Assembly: GCA_902702965.1 (NCBI GenBank)
Contig: CACRXP010000156.1
Span: 974,750-1,038,749, forward strand
Direction of reading: 5' to 3'
Length of the DNA: 64,000 nt
Source of the DNA: Spirometra erinaceieuropaei
Taxonomy: Eukaryota > Platyhelminthes > Cestoda > Diphyllobothriidea > Diphyllobothriidae
Below the pieces are notes generated by a model. The model was not told where the DNA came from and did no database searches. It saw only the letters and a program-made list of their open reading frames with translations. How positions within the stretch are numbered: position 1 is the first letter of the stretch; every line of letters starts with the position of its first letter. This document shows positions 24,880 through 33,484 of the stretch, piece after piece. The position numbers and the translations under genes were made by a program.

Positions 24880-25780
24880 ATACGGAAATCGTCAGCGTTA
24901 GATACACTAACAGGTATTGCATCATTCTGTTCGTCAGTTGAAACGGTGCTACTTTCCTGCTCAGTAATGGGTGGGTGATCAGGGGAATTTCCTGGTACCG
25001 GCGTGGCCGTCTCCTGGTAACAATCACCAACATCTCTTTCATTGCTGGGAGCAAGCAGTCGAACAGATACCGTTTCTTCTCTGCCATTATCGGATCTTAT
25101 ATGAGCATACTGGGGGTTACACTGGAGCAGCTAGATCTCCTCAACGAGCGGATTAAACTTAGACTGGTGACTGCTCTTCTTCAGTAGAACTCTGTCAGGA
25201 GAGGTAAGCCACATAGGGAGAATAGTTCCAGTAGTTGACCTCCTGCTGTAGACAAACATTCTCTCATGAAATGTCGCGTTAGTGGCGGTACACGAGCGCA
25301 AATCGTCATGTAAGACGGATTCCCAGTGCGTGACGGGCAAGTTTTGGGATTTTCTGTTTCAAACGTTCGACCCGCCCATTTCCTTGGGGATTGTACGGAG
25401 TTGTTCTACTCGTCGACAATCCCTTACCGCAAAGGAATTGCTGAACTTCGTTTGACATAATTGACGATCCCGATCGGTGTGTAAGTACGAAGGGGTACCG
25501 AATGTGGGGAAGAGCTGACACATACATTTAATGACAGTTCCGGCTGTCTGATCAGGACAGGCAAACGCAAAAGGGAAACGAGAATATTCATCGATAATCG
25601 TCAGCAGGTTGCGATTATGGGTTGTCGACGGAAGAGGACCTTTGAAGTCAAGTGGCAATCGTTTGAACGGATGGGTGGCTTTGATGAGTTGGCCTTGTGT
25701 TTTAAAGAAACGGGGTTTGACTTCACAGCAGGCCTGACATTTGGCGACAACATTGCGAATATCTTCCATCGAAATGGGAG
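24880..25780 (-). pseudogene. Integrase of the Ty3/Gypsy element (broken)
   Basis: The minus strand shows the second half of the zinc-binding domain (CQACCEVKPRF), the catalytic core with LDFKGPLPS, IIDEYSRFPFAF and GTPSYLHTDR, and, in another frame, YNPQGNGRVERLKQ with the catalytic Glu. A C-terminal stretch VLLKKSSHQSKFNPLVEEI follows and sequence continues to about 24,880. The D-D-35-E layout is that of retroviral-type integrases that insert element DNA. At least one frameshift splits the core between GTPSYLHTDR and the Glu. Confidence 0.85.
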
Positions 25781-25859
25781 GGGGGATCCCGGCTCGAACA
25801 AAGTGCGAAAGCCGAGGGACACCGGGACGACAGAGTGATCATGTAGTTCTTCCGGATCG

Positions 25860-27190
25860 GCACTGGTTAGTAAGGCGCCACAGCAATTACGGGAAAGCGT
25901 GTCCGCCGCTCGACTTTCTTCACCAGCTCGGTACACAATGTCAAATTTGAATGCTAACAGCTCCAACTTCCAGCTTTCGATCTTACTATTCTTGACCTTC
26001 CCTTTTAGCCGATTGCTGAAGATAAAGCAGCAGAACGCTGATCCGTGATGAGTTTACAGTGGTTACAGAGGAGGAAGTGTTTTCATTTGCGTATGGATTC
26101 CACTACGGCGTATGCTTCTTTCTCTATATCTGAATGATGTCGCTCATTTGGAGAGAGGCTATGTGAAAAGAATTATACTGGTCGGCCATTCTGATTCAGC
26201 GGCAGCGATGGCGACGTCTGAAGCATCGGTATCGACAACTAATGGGGTATCGTACTGGACAGTGGCCACTGTGGATTTCACAAGTTCCTCCTTAGGCGCA
26301 TCAAATGCTCCCATTACCCTCAATGGTAAAGGAAAAGTTTTGTTATGGATGAGCAGATGAATTTTATCCGAAAAGTGAGATACCCATTGTGAGTAGTATT
26401 CAAACTGTCTCACAGCTCGTTGTTGAGACATAAGATCATGTAGAGGAACCTTTTCACGCAAGGGCCTAGGATGATACGGACCCGACTTAATGTTGCCCTT
26501 GGATACCTCGTAACCATGAAGTTTTATCTCTTTAGTAACGAGAACACTTTTGGCTTCATTGAATGTTAGTCCGTACTTATCGGTCACGCTAAGGGATTTT
26601 TGAAGTGTTGGATAATGCTCCGCGAGGTCGTCCCCACAAATAGTAGGGTTGTCCACGAAGACGAAAATATTCTTTAGACGCTCGCGTGCAATTATGTCAT
26701 CGATGGTACGCTGGGAGCACGCAACCCCGTTGGTCGCACCAAACGGGATACGACAAAATTGATATAAACGTCCACAGGCTTCAAAGGCAGTTTACGGTCT
26801 TTCCTCTACCCGGATAGATATCTGGTGAGAGGCGCTCTTGAGATCAAGTGTGCTGTACCTGTCATAGTTTGCAATGCGTTCAGTCATTTCGTCTATTCTG
26901 GGGAGGGGCAGGCATCTAGAAGTGTGTCACTGTTGATCTTTTGGCTATAATTGACAACCATCCGCTTTTGGTGGTTTTCATTGGCTACGACAAAAACTTG
27001 GGCTCGCCAAGGGGATAATGAATGCTGAATTACACCCTCATAAAGAAGGCGGCTAATTTCTTATCGTATAGATCTCTCATCCATATTGGTGTGTCTACGA
27101 GATTTAGTAGCGATAACTTTGCAGTCTGATGTCAGATTAGGAAGCAAACAGGGAGGCTCGACGCAGGCGGCGGCCACAGAACAAGACGAG
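25860..27190 (-). pseudogene. Reverse transcriptase and RNase H of the Ty3/Gypsy element (broken)
   Basis: Minus-strand pieces include the RT fingers/palm motifs STLDLKSASHQISIR and a PFGATNGVA-type box, and the catalytic box FVFVDNPTICGDD. The usual YxDD is xVDN, a form I associate with CsRn1-like elements. RNase H follows with VVDTDASDVAIAAA and ends FDIVYRAGEESRAADTLSR. Several frame changes and stops separate the blocks. Family role: copying element RNA into DNA and removing the RNA strand. Confidence 0.85.
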
Positions 27191-27198
27191 AACGTAGG

Positions 27199-27560
27199 TT
27201 AAGGTCCACCGAAAGGGATTTCAATACTTTTATGGAATCGGATAAAGTCATGTCCAAGTAGAACATCGGCGCACAAATCCGGCAAAATCGATGGCTTGAT
27301 CTTCTCGTATATTGCAACTTTATATTTAATGCTGACAAGAATATGTCCCTGAGTGGCGCTGGTTAAGGCTGTTGCGAGTGTTATGAACCTTCCACTCATT
27401 TCGGAGCACCACGGAGGAAGAAATGTAACTTTCAGAACTACCTGTGTCAAAAGGGCCTGAAAATTAGTCTCATTTATTTGTAATTCAACGACTGCAGTTG
27501 AAAGACAGTCGGGAACAGCAGCTGATGCTACGGCGGGAATGGTGGGATACATAGCGAAAG
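27199..27560 (-). pseudogene. Aspartic protease of the Ty3/Gypsy element (frameshifted at active site)
   Basis: The end of the domain is intact (LPDLCADVLLGHDFIRFH, the conserved L-L-G-x-D flap end). Around 27,440 the reading frame lacks the D-T-G-S active site, but those codons are present one frame over, so one base has been lost just before the catalytic Asp; a second shift restores the frame downstream. The protease normally matures the element's polyproteins. Confidence 0.75.
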
Positions 27561-27564
27561 AGAA

Positions 27565-28308
27565 GGCTTTTCGGTTTCGTGATGCTAGGCACGCCTTTTG
27601 AAAATGCCCTTTTTTACCGCACCTTTTGCATAACGCATCGCGTGCGGGACACATCGGACGGCGGTGCTTGTCGTATCCACGAAAGAAATATTTGCTATGG
27701 GATGAAGTAGGAGCCACTAGGTCAGGCTCGACGAAGTTTTACGTGGCTGAATAGCGGTAGAGAATGAGGTTGTCGGAGGTTTCTGGTACGATAGAGACTG
27801 TTTTTCTGTCAATTCCAGTAACCTTGAATGATCAAAGGCAGTTTGAAAGTTCGAATTCTTCTGCTCCAATAACCTCTGCCGAATCTGGCTTGATGAAAGG
27901 CCACTGATGAACGCATTTCTAGTGGCATCGTCGCGATTTTTTCTGCCATAGCTGCTTTATAATCACAATCCTTAGCTAAGGACTTTAGTTTTTGAGCAAA
28001 CAGGTCGTGGGTTTGCCCGCCTTCCCATCTGTAGGTTGCCAAAAGATGGAAGGCAGAAATTTCGTTTTTAGGTCTTCGGTAGAGATCTCGCAGCAATTCA
28101 ACTTCTTTATAACTGGTGCGCACTCACTAATGGATTTCCAGATTGTCAGTGAAACGCAGTTAGTCAGAACACTTAATTTATCCGGTTTCGGGTAATCGAT
28201 CATAGACAAGACATTTTCAAAAGTGCGCAACCAATGATTTCACTGCTTAGAAGCTTTTTGAACATTTGTGTCAGCATCGAATCGTTCTGGCCTAAGGGAT
28301 CGATACAT
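27565..28308 (-). pseudogene. Gag of the Ty3/Gypsy element (nonsense and frame breaks)
   Basis: A start codon at 28,306-28,308 gives MYRSLRPERFDADTNVQKA; after 22 codons a TGA interrupts the frame, which then continues TFENVLSMIDYPKPD. Later gag-like sequence is HDLFAQKLKSLAKDCDY. Near the end there is a normal zinc knuckle CKRCGKKGHFQKAC (C-x2-C-x4-H-x4-C, about 27,589-27,630). It is preceded by a remnant first knuckle (HRRPMC) whose first two Cys positions look changed. The role in the family is the particle shell and nucleic-acid binding. Confidence 0.8.
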
Positions 28309-28330
28309 TCTGGAATTGTAAAATGAATAA

Positions 28331-28521
28331 ATTGTGGTAGCTAGGACCGTAGCAAGCACACGATAAGCAGAGGATGAACGAATATGGATGCAAGAGTCAG
28401 AACGAGAATACCCTATAACAGGGCTTCATTCATCTCAAAATTGATGCACTGGAACTAAAACGAGAAACAGAAAAGTAGTAGATAAGATGGAATTTAGCCA
28501 GGGGCTTATGTTAGCATGACA
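28331..28521 (-). repeat. 5' LTR of the Ty3/Gypsy element
   Basis: 191 bp; minus-strand start TGTCATGCTAACATAAG. No clear primer-binding site could be recognised in the 20 bases following it. Confidence 0.9.
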
Positions 28522-28640
28522 CATACCCAACCCCGAAGTGTGGAACACCTGGAGCTTGATCCCCCGACTTGCTAGTTAGAAGTCCAACGTCTCCAACCAC
28601 TGTGCCACGGGCTCGTTGTCCTGTCGGTTGCGATCGGGAA
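28522..28640 (-). repeat. tRNA-derived SINE (family A), tRNA-like head, cut by LTR element
   Basis: Continues the SINE interrupted at 24,546. On the minus strand it contains the head region homologous to the tRNA-like part of the 39.6-kb units, but here the A and B boxes are eroded (GAGCTTGATCCCCCGAC in place of a clean B box). Joining the flanks across the LTR element rebuilds the uninterrupted family sequence around CATACCCAACCCC. Confidence 0.7.
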
Positions 28641-28750
28641 TGTACGATGGGTATGACTGGCTGACGACGGCTAGCAAGCCAGAAATGGCCATCCCAGTCT
28701 CCCTTGTCTTTGTCCGTAATAATATTCTGCCTATCATTAGTTTAGTCGAG
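28640..28750 (+). repeat. tRNA-derived SINE (family A) body, opposite orientation
   Basis: The plus strand reads GGGTATGACTGGCTGACGAC, GGCC and CCCTTGTCTTTGTC, the family body in the opposite direction to its neighbour, so two SINE copies lie head to head. Confidence 0.6.
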
Positions 28751-29335
28751 ATCGGTCAGCCGGCGGCTGGGTGCAAATCAAATACCGTCAATTTCATGTA
28801 GAATATTTCCGAGAATCCAATCAATGATGTACTTGGGCAGAATAGGCGACGGGATAAAACCTTGCCGAACGCCACATTGAATACGTAAAAGCTGTGAGAG
28901 ATCGCTATGGACTAGAACTCGCACGGTGGTTGAGCGGCAGTAGGCCTTGATCATGGCGACGATTTTAGTCGACATACCATCTAGTTCCACGATGAACGGA
29001 ATCGAATGCAGCGGCAAAGTTTGCAAAGGTGGCCTCGGTCTCTAGTAGGCATGCCGGAATTCTATAATGAACTTCAGTGTGAATATCTGGTCGACAGATC
29101 CAGGTTCAGATCTGAACCCGGCCTGGTAAGGTCTCAATCCAGAGTCACGTATAGCCTGGCATTGCCCGAAAAGGACGGAGGCGAGGACCTTCGCTGCAAC
29201 ATCGATGAGCCTTATACCGCTGCAGTTCTCGCTCTCGTCTTATGACCCTTTTTGAAGACGGGCACAAAGATGCATGAGCTCCGATCATCGTGACGTCATC
29301 GGGGCCGGCTAAACCAAATATGGGCAGAGCCGTAT
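28740..29335 (-). mobile_element. Non-LTR retrotransposon fragment, reverse transcriptase palm
   Basis: Minus-strand frames give a FVPVFKKGHKTR-type motif, then RPYQAGFRSEPGSVDQIFTL, STKIVAMIKAYCRSTTVRVL and LRIQCGVRQGFIPSPILPKY. These are RT motifs (N-x-A-G-F-R and G-V-R-Q-G-x3-S-P) of LINE elements. Frame breaks separate the blocks. It may be another part of the same LINE family as the fragments at 8.1 and 23.8 kb, but that cannot be shown here. Confidence 0.8.
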
Positions 29336-29591
29336 TAAGCGCACGAGGCTACTATGAATTTGGCTGAATTTCCAAAAGGGGGTAAATGCCGATTTTACCT
29401 GCGTTTATTCCGTAGGAAACTAAACCCTCCTTATTTTTTTGTCCTCAAAAAGGGATGTAACAGGTATCTCATCATCTAGATGACAGAGATATTCAAACGC
29501 AAACAAAATCTAATTTCAACTCAGATCGTATCTAGCCTGGAAATGCAAACTGCATGTTCCACTAAAGCCAGAGAAGAAAACGAGAACGTAC

Positions 29592-30250
29592 TTTTGCAAA
29601 CGTATCCGTAACATGAGACTTTGGCTGATCGGTGTGTTTGCTGAGAACTAACTGAAGTGGACCAGATCCGCTGAGAAGAAGGGAAGTCTGCGAAGCGGGG
29701 GCGGAAACTAGACGTTCGCTACCATGTGTCAGAAGAGAGGGCATTACCAGGCGCCCATTGCGACTGGCAACAATGGCGGAGGCCGGTCGAACACGATCAT
29801 GCTCTAGATCAGGTGTCTCGTCAGCCCAGGATGTGGGAGGTGGGCCATTGGAATAGGACTTGGGACGCGTGACGGATGGGCTTTGCACAGAAGTTCCACG
29901 CATACGGGTCGGTGTGGAGGCATTCGAGGTCGCATCAATCCAGAGGGGGTGCGGAAAATGGCAGCGAGACTGCGCAGTGGACTCGATGAGTTCACTGCTT
30001 CCTACTTGGAAGCGGCCGCTAGCGGATGGGTCAGCTGACCTTTGATTGAATGAGGAGTGCAGGAGCTCCGAACAGGACGGATTCCGTCTCAGAATCACGT
30101 CAGTGCGGCCAAACCTGGTGTCTTTAAAAGAAGATATAACTGCGTGTTTACAGTGGGCAAAAACACAAAGGCGATGCCTGCAACTTTTAACCCCCAGGGA
30201 CGGTGTAAATGAAGCACGGCGAGGCGGATATGGACCTCTAAGATGCTGAT
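29592..30250 (-). CDS. erg: ERG-type K+ channel, N-terminal linker exon
   Basis: A 659-bp exon encoding about 219 residues of low-conservation, Ser/Pro/Arg-rich cytoplasmic linker between the PAS domain and S1. Assignment rests on its end: the peptide KSHVTDTFAK followed, across the splice, by ILSLDEDL matches the conserved ERG segment just before S1 (human THNVTEKVTQ-VLSLGADVL). The donor is AAAA|GTACGT, phase 0. The chosen acceptor is GTTTGTCAG|AT, because it alone matches the phase-1 end of the PAS exon; a stronger-looking acceptor 25 bp upstream (CCCACATAG) would break the frame. The reading frame stays open throughout. The linker body itself does not resemble vertebrate ERG, as expected for this fast-evolving region. 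Confidence 0.75.
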
Positions 30251-30483
30251 CTGACAAACATAAGGGGTATTTGACCTATGTGGGAAAGGACCGAGAAAAA
30301 AAGGTTCAAAAAGTAGTCAAATGGTGATTCAGACAACCGACTTGATAGAACTTATAACTAGGAAAAAATTGGTGTCATGACTTCATCTAATTCATGAGCT
30401 TGTTTGAAAAAGGCTTTAAAATAACAGCAAAAATCGATTGGCAAACTGACATGAATAAAGAAATAGTATAAATGGACACTTAC

Positions 30484-30879
30484 CTTTTGCGTCATGGTCA
30501 ACCTGCAAGGGGAAGAGAGGTAGTGAGTCCTGTCCGATGATACCAGTAACAATTGGCTTATAGTTAGATTCACCTAAAACGTGTTCTGATGACCGACGTT
30601 CAAGATCAGTCGGTTTGGGCAGCACGTCGTGGTGTACAGATAGAGCCCTGACATCCTTCCTGCTTGCTCTTCCGATATTGAAACTGGACAATCTTCCGCG
30701 ATGAAAAAGGACGTTTGCGAGCGTTGAAAATTTCTGGGGCTCAGGGCATGTGTCGTAGATTTCGTGTGAGCATTCAACATCTTGAAAATCGCATTCCTCA
30801 AAGAATATGATATGTAGGGGCACGTGGCCAAATTCGTCTTTCACGGGCGCAATTGACAGTTCACAACGCTTCAGGTTGT
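30484..30879 (-). CDS. erg: ERG-type K+ channel, exon with second half of PAS domain
   Basis: This is the most upstream exon I can place of an ether-a-go-go-related (KCNH) potassium channel. Its first residues read C-E-L-S-I-A-P-V-K-D-E-F-G, which match the last strands of the ERG PAS domain (human pattern C-x5-P-V-K-N-E) with identical spacing from the Cys to PVK. After the PAS end (PLHIIFFEE) comes about 100 residues of unrecognised linker. The acceptor is TTACTCTTAG and the exon starts with the last 2 bases of a codon. The donor is AAAG|GTAAGT, leaving phase 1, which fits the next exon. In the family this cytoplasmic PAS domain packs on the C-linker/cNBD and slows deactivation. The exon or exons with the PAS start were not found. 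The exon boundary falls close to the human exon 2/3 position, as I recall it. Confidence 0.72.
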
Positions 30880-30923
30880 CTAAGAGTAATCAAAAGGGAC
30901 CTTTCTTACTATCTTTTGTATAG

Positions 30924-31318
30924 AGATTAAGATGCAATCTCGTTTCCTTGTCACAAAATAATCCTTTAGAAAATTTCCTGATAGATTCTGACGATGTCTC
31001 ATTGCCGTATAAGAAGGTCAAATTGGCCGACTTCAGTAGCAACTGTGCTTTCGAATACGAGAAGAGGCTACAGAAGTCGGCGCTGCAGAAAATTATAGGG
31101 CTCGAAAAAATATTTGAGTTGGCTATAATAAAGGCTGCATCTGGAAATATAAAGGCAGTAGAAATAAGTACATTTGTTGTCGAATTTTTTTATGAGTGCA
31201 TCAATGTAGGTATTCCTTGGCGCTACATGACCTCTCCTTATCGGCATTTCACTCGCGGCACATGCAAGAAATCACATCTTCGTAAAATGCTCCTTAATGT
31301 TTCAGAGCACAGACTGTC
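30924..31318 (+). CDS. Open candidate exon of unknown function upstream of casein kinase I
   Basis: An uninterrupted 395-bp frame with a pyrimidine-rich acceptor (CTATCTTTTGTATAG) directly before it and a perfect donor (GTAAGT) directly after it. It encodes KVKLADFSSNCAFEYEKRLQ, GLEKIFELAIIKAASGNIKA and FFYECINVGIPWRYMTSP, which looks like real, partly helical protein but matches nothing I know. Its phase-2 end fits the CK1 exon at 31,515. It may be a 5' extension of the CK1 transcript, a separate gene's exon, or partly 5' UTR preceded by a trans-splice acceptor. No in-frame ATG occurs before 31,227. Confidence 0.35.
31287..31318 (+). CDS. CK1: Casein kinase I, putative first coding exon
   Basis: ATG at 31,287 opens MLLNVSEHRLS, whose last codon is split by donor TC|GTAAGT. 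Spliced to 31,515 it gives [17 protein letters not shown], a normal CK1 N-terminus of about 20 residues before the KWKL strand (human CK1 alpha has a similar length). An in-frame ATG at 31,227 would add 20 residues. The acceptor it would join (CCCAAAG) is weak, so this start is a proposal. Confidence 0.45.
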
Positions 31319-31514
31319 GTAAGTGTTCCGTAACAACATAAAAATCTAAATTTTCCTAAGTTTTTATTGTATGTCTTTTATTGTTTTAAATGATTTTCAG
31401 TAAACGCGCACTATTTGGTTGTTTTGCTTCGAGATGCCCGCCTCTGACAAGGTTTGCGTTTCTCATGTTTGTGAAGTTGTTTCGTTAGGCACCTGGCTGT
31501 GATCTCGCCCAAAG

Positions 31515-31701
31515 GAGTAATTCGGACTTTGTTATTGACGGCAAGTGGAAACTTGTCCGAAAAATTGGAAGCGGTTCTTTCGGCGAGATTTTTTTGGGCA
31601 TTAACATACAGAACGGCGAGGAGGTGGCGGTTAAACTTGAGAAAGTTACCGCTAAACACCCGCAACTGTTCTTCGAGGCCAAAGTCTACCGTGTTTTGAC
31701 G
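31515..31701 (+). CDS. CK1: Casein kinase I, N-lobe exon
   Basis: Encodes the ATP-binding lobe of a CK1 Ser/Thr kinase: [20 protein letters not shown] with the Gly-rich loop (GSGSFG), EVAVKLE with the catalytic Lys, and [15 protein letters not shown] with the alpha-C Glu. CK1 enzymes phosphorylate acidic or primed sites on many proteins, including beta-catenin in Wnt signalling. The exon ends ACG|GTAATC, phase 0. The 5' boundary is less sure: the frame is open from 31,491, directly after TTAG|GCA, and CCCAAAG|G fits the phase of the proposed first exon. Confidence 0.9.
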
Positions 31702-31732
31702 GTAATCTTTTTTGTTATTTATTTTTTTCAAG
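31702..31732 (+). other. 31-bp mini-intron in casein kinase I
   Basis: Starts GTAATC and ends TTTTTTTCAAG; removing exactly these 31 bases joins RVLT to ETPGLPHI in frame with the same spacing as other CK1 proteins. Introns near 30 bp are known in flatworms. Confidence 0.9.
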
Positions 31733-32031
31733 GAGACCCCTGGGTTGCCGCACATCCACTACTACGGCCTCGACGGCGTCAATAATGCCTATAACGCTCT
31801 TGTCATGGATCTCCTTGGCCCAAGCCTTGAGGACCTCTTTAACTTCTGCGGCAGATGTTTTACTATGAAGACGGTTTTGATGCTGGTGGACCAGATGCTC
31901 TGGCGAATTGAGTTTGTCCATAGTCGCCATTTTCTCCACAGAGATATCAAGCCTGACAACTTCTTGATGGGCATTGGGAAACATTGCAACAAGCTTTTTA
32001 TTATTGACTTCGGTCTGGCTAAAAAGTACAG
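31733..32031 (+). CDS. CK1: Casein kinase I, hinge and catalytic-loop exon
   Basis: Encodes PHIHYYG, the hinge and [29 protein letters not shown], the catalytic loop [20 protein letters not shown] and the metal-binding [15 protein letters not shown] after the catalytic loop is closer to the CK1 alpha group than to delta/epsilon. The donor splits the Arg codon, AG|GTATTA. Catalytic Asp, Lys, Asn and the DFG Asp are all present. Confidence 0.95.
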
Positions 32032-33303
32032 GTATTAACTATTAGTTTCGTGTATGCTCCTTTGAACTTCCCACCTTTTCTCATGCAACCATTCGGTTGT
32101 TCGATTGACGACGATCCATAAGTTGTTGGGGATGCTAAGTAATCCTGTTTCTTGTTACCAGACTTTTATCACAGTATTAATCACTTTTTTAATCGCTTAT
32201 TTTACTTTTGAGGCTTATTCTGAGTCCGTGTACTAATGCGTCTTCTATCAGTTTTTTGTCTCTTGATGTGTCCTGATAACAAAATGCCCTTCTGACACTA
32301 CTCTGACGGACAATGTTCCGTCTCATTCCCCCTACGTATTTAAATTGCACTTTCTCCCTTCCTTTTCCTTGAAGTTTCATAAGGGGTGGGAAATCATCTC
32401 CATTTGTCAATGGTCTGCTTTTTTACTCCTCAATTACAGGCGTGAAAGCGTACTTGTGAAGTGCAGGACTAGTAATTGCACATGTGCCAGTCTGGGAAGC
32501 CACACAAATTATTATTATTATTTCTGGATACATTGCGTGTTCTAGCTGGCTTCAATTATGCCTCTGCCCGAACGGAAATTTTTTTGGAAATGGTCCAGTC
32601 TGTTTGGCCGTGTGATGATGGCTATTAAGCCATATATAGCAATTCCAGCCTCGGTCGTCTCCGGCCTCATTATTTATCTTTATGCGATTTTCTGCGGATC
32701 TCTTAATTGAACTTCAAGCTGGAAGACGACGCGCACGTTCCTGACCCTGATTTGTGGAGGACCTTCCTGTGACCTCCAGCCTGTCCATCTTACCATCGAA
32801 CCCAACATGCGCTAGTTAGTTTCGGTCAAAGTAGTGGGCTCATCCGGACCGTCGCATTTACGGACAAAATTCAGATAAGTTTCAGAAGACGGAAGACAGT
32901 GGTTAGAGGGCTTAGTTCTGTACAAAGGGATCCCGATATTGACGATATACCGTCCCCTTCGTATTTATCGGTCTACGGGCTTCTTTTTGACTAAAAACTG
33001 TTTTGTTTCTGGCTGCCGGAGCTTGCTGGTTTCATTTTTCTCATCTATTTTTCCGTCCAGCGTCTTTAACTGCATTAGTTCTCAGGTCTTTGCTATTACG
33101 CCGTAGGCTTGATGTCCAGTAGGTCGCACAATTTTTCTATTGCATTCGCCATGAACACTTTAGCAGTTTAGTTCGTAAACCGTCTTGTGTCCCAGCAACT
33201 ATCTTGTCGTTGCGTTTGCCTTTTTTGTTTTTGGCCACAGGACTTAGGACGGACTCTGTTTGTACATGCATTTAAAAGGATATCTTGTTTACCTTCGTTT
33301 TAG
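32032..33303 (+). other. CK1 intron, 1.27 kb
   Basis: Donor GTATTA, acceptor TTCGTTTTAG. Pyrimidine- and AT-rich; I see no repeat or gene in it. Confidence 0.9.
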
Positions 33304-33484
33304 AGATGCCCGGACGCACCGTCATATTCCTTACCGGGAAAACAAAGCCTTAACCGGCACGGCCCGTTATACCAGTATTAACGCCCATGCGGGCATCGAA
33401 CAGTCGCGTCGTGATGATCTCGAGTCGCTAGGCTACGTTTTGATGTACTTCCTTCGAGGTTCACTACCATGGCAGGGGTTAAGG
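33304..33484 (+). CDS. CK1: Casein kinase I, activation-segment exon
   Basis: Begins with the last base of a split Arg codon and gives [40 protein letters not shown] and [20 protein letters not shown]. The SIN motif replaces the usual APE and marks the CK1 family. RDARTH...PYREN resembles delta/epsilon, so the protein mixes alpha-like and delta-like features and I do not assign an isoform. The donor is AGG|GTGAGT, phase 0. Confidence 0.95.

Larger units (their letters stand above)
24547..28521 (-). mobile_element. Ty3/Gypsy LTR retrotransposon, CsRn1-like, degenerate but with both LTRs
   Basis: A 3,975-bp element on the minus strand. The order is 5' LTR (right), gag with zinc knuckle, protease, reverse transcriptase, RNase H, integrase, 3' LTR (left). 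Protease-RT-RH-integrase order defines Ty3/Gypsy. It is flanked by CATAC on both sides (24,542-24,546 and 28,522-28,526), a 5-bp target duplication inside a SINE copy. Open reading frames are broken by several stops and frameshifts, so it cannot move by itself. The two LTRs differ at roughly a tenth of positions by eye, which suggests an insertion that is not recent. Confidence 0.9.
23097..29591 (-). other. ERG intron (linker exon to S1 exon), 6.5 kb, mostly transposons
   Basis: Intron with donor GTACGT and acceptor CACATAG. From right to left it holds a non-LTR RT fragment (28.74-29.33 kb), a tRNA-derived SINE split by a complete LTR retrotransposon (24.55-28.52 kb) and another non-LTR RT fragment (23.84-24.34 kb). 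Almost the whole intron is transposon-derived. Confidence 0.85.

Noticed and set aside
25601..26360. Plus-strand frames over the pol region
   Set aside because: They are antisense shadows of the integrase and RNase H regions of the Ty3/Gypsy element.
30251..30300. Alternative acceptor CCCACATAG for the ERG linker exon
   Set aside because: It has a stronger pyrimidine tract, but its use would break the reading frame from the PAS exon; GTTTGTCAG keeps it.
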